DNA of 33,180 nucleotides from Streptomyces pseudogriseolus (GTDB lineage Bacteria; Actinomycetota; Actinomycetes; Streptomycetales; Streptomycetaceae), in contig MUNG01000019.1 in NCBI GenBank assembly GCA_002154585.1, positions 1 to 33,180 on the forward strand, given 5' to 3'. Shown in pieces: positions 30,834 to 33,180 of this stretch. Every line of letters starts with the position of its first letter. Position 1 is the stretch's first letter. A program made the translations under genes and the position numbers. Below the pieces are notes generated by a model. It searched no databases and was not told the DNA's origin. It was given only the letters and a program-made list of their open reading frames with translations.

Positions 30834-31862
30834 TCAGGGGCGGCCCCGCGCGGGGACCTCCTCACCGGGCGGCGCCGCAGGGGGCGGAGTGCCGTCGCCG
30901 AACGGCCGGCCGCCCAGCTCCTCGCGGTGGTGGGGAGTCGTCCAGCCGGCCAGGTCGGGCCCGAGGGGGACGATGCCGGACGGATTGACACCCGTGTGCA
31001 CCTGGTAGTAGTGCCGCTTGATGTGGTCGAAGTCGACGGTGTCGCCGAACCCCGGCGTCTGGAACAGGTCGCGGGCGTATCCCCACAGCACCCTGCTCTC
31101 CGTCAGCTTCCACCGGTTGCACTTGAAGTGGCCGTGGTAGACCGGGTCGAACCGCACCAGCGTGGTGAACAGCCGGATGTCCGCCTCGGTGATCGTGTCC
31201 CCGACCAGGTACCGCCGGCGCTCCAGCCGCTCCTCCAGCGACTCCAGCCGCCGGAACAGCCGCGTGCAGGCGGCCTCGTACTCCTCCTGCCCGGTGGCGA
31301 AGCCCGCCCGGTACACCCCGTTGTTGACGTCCCGGAAGACGTCGTCCATCACCGCGTCGATCTCGTCGCGCAGCTTCTCGGGATACAGGTCGGGCGCCCC
31401 CGCGCGGTGCAGGGCCGTCCACTCGGTGGCGAAGTCCAGGGTGATCTGCTGGTAGTCGTTGGTGACCAGCTTCCCGCTGGGCACGTCCACCACCGCCGGC
31501 ACGCTCACCCCGCCCGGGTAGTCCGTCTCCCGCCGGTCGTAGGCCTCGCTCAGGTAGCGGATGCCGAGCACCGGGTCCCGGCCGTCCGGGTCCAGAGTGA
31601 AGCGCCAGCTGCGGTCGTCCTGGAGGGGGTCCGTTACGGCCAGGGACACCGCGTCCTCGAGACCCAGCAGCCGCCGCGACACCAGCGCCCGGCTCGCCCA
31701 GGGGCAGGCGCGGCTCACCACCAGCCGGTACCGCCCGGCCTCAACCGGCCACCCGTCCCGCCCGTCCGCGGTGATCCGGTCCTGGAAGTGCGCCCGGGAC
31801 CGCTTGAACGCCTTCCTGCCGTACGCGCTGTTGCCGCCGCCCGCGTCGTCGCGGCCGCCCAT
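30834..31862 (-). CDS. glutathionyl-hydroquinone-reductase-like (Xi-class GST) protein
   Basis: 342-residue member of the YqjG/Ecm4/PcpF family. The thioredoxin-like N-domain carries the catalytic motif ACPWAS (Cys53) and the helical C-domain has DVNNGVYRAGFA and ADIRLFTTLVRFDPVYHGHF, with conserved aromatic residues. These enzymes remove a thiol adduct from hydroquinones through a Cys-linked mixed disulfide. Streptomyces makes mycothiol, not glutathione, so the natural thiol here is probably mycothiol; that is inference. The ATG at 31862 has GGGAGG upstream. Divergent from the CDF gene over 105 bp; a possible promoter is TTGCCC, 16 bp, TACCGT on the minus strand. Confidence 0.88.
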   Translation of the reverse strand: MGGRDDAGGGNSAYGRKAFKRSRAHFQDRITADGRDGWPVEAGRYRLVVSRACPWASRALVSRRLLGLEDAVSLAVTDPLQDDRSWRFTLDPDGRDPVLGIRYLSEAYDRRETDYPGGVSVPAVVDVPSGKLVTNDYQQITLDFATEWTALHRAGAPDLYPEKLRDEIDAVMDDVFRDVNNGVYRAGFATGQEEYEAACTRLFRRLESLEERLERRRYLVGDTITEADIRLFTTLVRFDPVYHGHFKCNRWKLTESRVLWGYARDLFQTPGFGDTVDFDHIKRHYYQVHTGVNPSGIVPLGPDLAGWTTPHHREELGGRPFGDGTPPPAAPPGEEVPARGRP

Positions 31863-31967
31863 GGTGGCCTCCCTCTGTCGTCGGTACCGGGTCGTCCCTG
31901 TCACCGCGTTCCCCGTTTTCCCCCGACCGCACGGTATGAGCTGCGCCGACCGGGGCAATCGGCCGTC

Positions 31968-32915
31968 GTGACCACACGATCGGATCGCAGAACACGTCTC
32001 ACCGTCCTGGTCGCCCTCGCGGCCAACCTCGTCATCGCGGCCGCCAAGGCCGTCGGCGGCCTGGTCGCGTCGTCCCCCGCGCTGCTGTCGGAGGCGGCTC
32101 ACTCGGTGGCCGACAGCGTGAACGAGATTTTCCTGCTCGCCGCCCTGCGCCGCAGCCGCCGCCCGGCCGACCGCCGCCACCCCTTCGGCTACGGCAAGGA
32201 GCGCTTCTTCTGGTCGCTGCTCGCGGCCGTCGGCATCTTCGTGATGGGCGGCTGCTTCTCCTTCTACCAGGGGATCGACGCCCTGCGGAACGGGGGAGAG
32301 GAGCACCTCGGCGGCTACGTCGCCGGGCTCGTGGTGCTCGGCGTGGCCCTCCTCGCCGAGGGCGGCTCGCTGCTGCGCGCCCTCTACCAGGTGCGCCGGC
32401 AGGGCGGCGGACTGAGCGATCCGGCGCTGCGCACGGTCGTCGCCGAGGACGGCACCGCGGTCGTCGGCGTCACCCTCGCCATGGCCGGCATGGCACTGCA
32501 CATGATCACCGGACAGGTGGTGTGGGAGGCGTCCGCCTCGCTCGCCATCGGCGTGCTGCTCGGGTACGTCGCCTACCGGCTCGGCCGCGAGGCCCGCGAC
32601 CAGCTCATCGGCGAGGCCGCCGACCCGCGGGCGAGCGAGCGGATCCGGGAACTGCTGCGCGCCCAGCCCGAGATCGACAGCGTGGAGGCGCTGTTCACCA
32701 TGAAGACCGGGCTCGACACCGCCCTGGTGGCCGCCCGCGTCGACCTGGTGCCGGGACTGGACAGCGAGAGGGTGGAAGAGGTCGCGGTGCGCATCAAGCG
32801 GTCCATCGTCCGGGTGGTCCCCGAGGCGGCCCAGGTGTTCCTCGACGTCACCGAGCGCGGCGCGACGGAGGCATGGGAGGGCCCCGCCGCGACGGGGGAA
32901 CGCGGCGGGGCCTGA
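31968..32915 (+). CDS. cation diffusion facilitator (CDF) transporter
   Basis: 315-residue CDF family metal/proton antiporter. Helix 2 has the metal-site residues SEAAHSVADSVNE (His and Asp), then HPFGYGKERFFW, typical of the SLC30A9-like branch. Later helices carry VVAEDGTAVVGVTLA with acidic Asp/Glu at the second part of the site, and a cytoplasmic C-terminal ferredoxin-like domain from about residue 215 (IRELLRAQPEIDSVEALFTM). Zinc, manganese or iron efflux is possible. The GTG at 31968 gives a normal N-terminus, but its ribosome site is weak. The last codons form one strand of a terminator hairpin. Confidence 0.87.
   Translation: MTTRSDRRTRLTVLVALAANLVIAAAKAVGGLVASSPALLSEAAHSVADSVNEIFLLAALRRSRRPADRRHPFGYGKERFFWSLLAAVGIFVMGGCFSFYQGIDALRNGGEEHLGGYVAGLVVLGVALLAEGGSLLRALYQVRRQGGGLSDPALRTVVAEDGTAVVGVTLAMAGMALHMITGQVVWEASASLAIGVLLGYVAYRLGREARDQLIGEAADPRASERIRELLRAQPEIDSVEALFTMKTGLDTALVAARVDLVPGLDSERVEEVAVRIKRSIVRVVPEAAQVFLDVTERGATEAWEGPAATGERGGA
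32880..32912 (+). terminator. terminator embedded in the 3' end of the CDF gene
   Basis: Perfect 12-bp arms GGCCCCGCCGCG (32880-32891) and CGCGGCGGGGCC (32901-32912) with a 9-nt loop. The hairpin ends at the base before the TGA stop codon (32913-32915), so it is entirely coding. Confidence 0.65.
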
Positions 32916-32953
32916 CGCTCGTGTGCCCGGCGTCCGGGGCTTCATGCGCGGAC

Positions 32954-33018
32954 CGGTCCGAGATTTTCCCGGACCGCCGCGCCGGACCCGTCGGCCGGCC
33001 TGACGGCCGATCCGTCAG
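32954..33018 (-). terminator. two hairpins after the nitroreductase gene
   Basis: CGGTCCG (32954-32960) pairs with CGGACCG (32970-32976) over a 9-nt loop, and CTGACGG (33000-33006) pairs with CCGTCAG (33012-33018) over 5 nt. Both lie past the minus-strand stop at 33028 and are likely to end that transcript. Confidence 0.5.
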
Positions 33019-33027
33019 CCGGTCCCG

Positions 33028-33180
33028 TCAGTCCTGGCCGGCGGGCTCCAGCACGAAGACCGGGATCTCCCGGCTGGTCTTCTTCTGGTACTCCTCGTAC
33101 TGCGGGAAGGCCTCGACCGCGCGCTTCCACCACTCGGCCTTCTCGTCACCGGTGATCTCACGGGCCGTCATGTCCCATTT
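33028..33180 (-). CDS. F420/deazaflavin-dependent nitroreductase family protein, C-terminal fragment
   Basis: Only the last 50 codons are in the window; the gene continues beyond 33180. The visible part, [20 protein letters not shown] followed by [20 protein letters not shown] and VFVLEP, is the typical C-terminus of the Ddn-like (DUF385) family, split-barrel enzymes that use coenzyme F420 to reduce quinones or nitro compounds. The stop TGA is at 33030-33028. The cofactor-binding part is not visible, so this rests on the tail alone. Confidence 0.75.
   Translation of the reverse strand, partial: KWDMTAREITGDEKAEWWKRAVEAFPQYEEYQKKTSREIPVFVLEPAGQD

Noticed and set aside
31863..31967. Possible SigR-type promoter (GGGAAC...GGTACC) before the hydroquinone-reductase-like gene
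   Set aside because: The -35 has C for T and the -10 GTT is absent at the right spacing, so a housekeeping-type promoter is at least as likely.
1..33180. tRNA, rRNA, CRISPR array, IS element, integrase or biosynthetic megasynthase
   Set aside because: Looked for and not seen; no repeats with regular spacers, no transposase motifs, no attachment-site tRNA and no PKS/NRPS domains.

Overview
The window is high-GC actinobacterial chromosome, almost certainly Streptomyces. The evidence is strong GC3 bias with long spurious frames opposite most genes, frequent GTG starts (one TTG), GGAGG-type ribosome sites, TTGAC/TANNNT promoters, an intergenic hairpin repeat common in Streptomyces at the left edge, and typical Streptomyces families (DUF4235, DUF4230, DUF2470, a SnoaL-tailed sigma factor, a CYP102-like P450). 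No RNA gene, CRISPR array, IS element or phage gene was seen. Order and content resemble the S. coelicolor SCO0801-SCO0814 area as I remember it; this is from memory and was not checked.

Layout. 1-7694 is an L-rhamnose uptake and catabolism locus. rhaI (minus) is divergent from an ABC transporter operon (ATPase, two permeases, lipoprotein), followed by the mutarotase rhaM and a LacI-family regulator. Two near-perfect LacI-type boxes lie just downstream of the -10 of each divergent promoter. 7796-11548 holds an S33-like hydrolase, a five-unit degenerate tandem repeat, a PIG-L deacetylase translationally coupled to a SnoaL-tailed sigma factor, and a DUF4240 protein. 11550-13216 is a decay zone: a MerR N-terminus fused to the tail of a membrane protein, and a broken VanZ-type gene. 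13192-15417 is a CYP102 (BM3-like) haem-domain P450 divergent from a TetR regulator, with a palindrome covering both promoters. 15447-19461 carries an iron-box-controlled DUF2470 protein, a Tat lipoprotein beta-propeller lactonase, a FUSC-type membrane protein and an FBP (FusB-like zinc finger) protein behind a 21-bp palindrome.

19559-27616 holds an APH-like kinase, a ROK regulator, a small acidic protein, an epimerase-like SDR with a possible leader peptide, hairpin and CRP-like site upstream, a second FUSC protein, a HAD phosphatase coupled to a PolX-like PHP protein that lacks the polymerase palm, and a classical SDR. 27690-33180 holds small conserved proteins, an intact VanZ protein, DUF4230, a STAS anti-sigma antagonist, a VOC protein, DUF4235, a glutathionyl-hydroquinone-reductase-like protein, a CDF transporter and the C-terminus of an F420-type (deazaflavin) nitroreductase cut by the window end.

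How it works together: the best-supported module is rhamnose (import by the ABC transporter, anomer conversion by RhaM, isomerisation by RhaI, control by the LacI protein). The kinase and aldolase steps are not in the window and may lie to its left. The rest is mostly one- or two-gene transcription units with local regulators. I found no clearly new multi-gene system. The most unusual items are the regulatory architectures, the minisatellite-like repeat, the gene-decay scars and the palm-less PolX-like protein.
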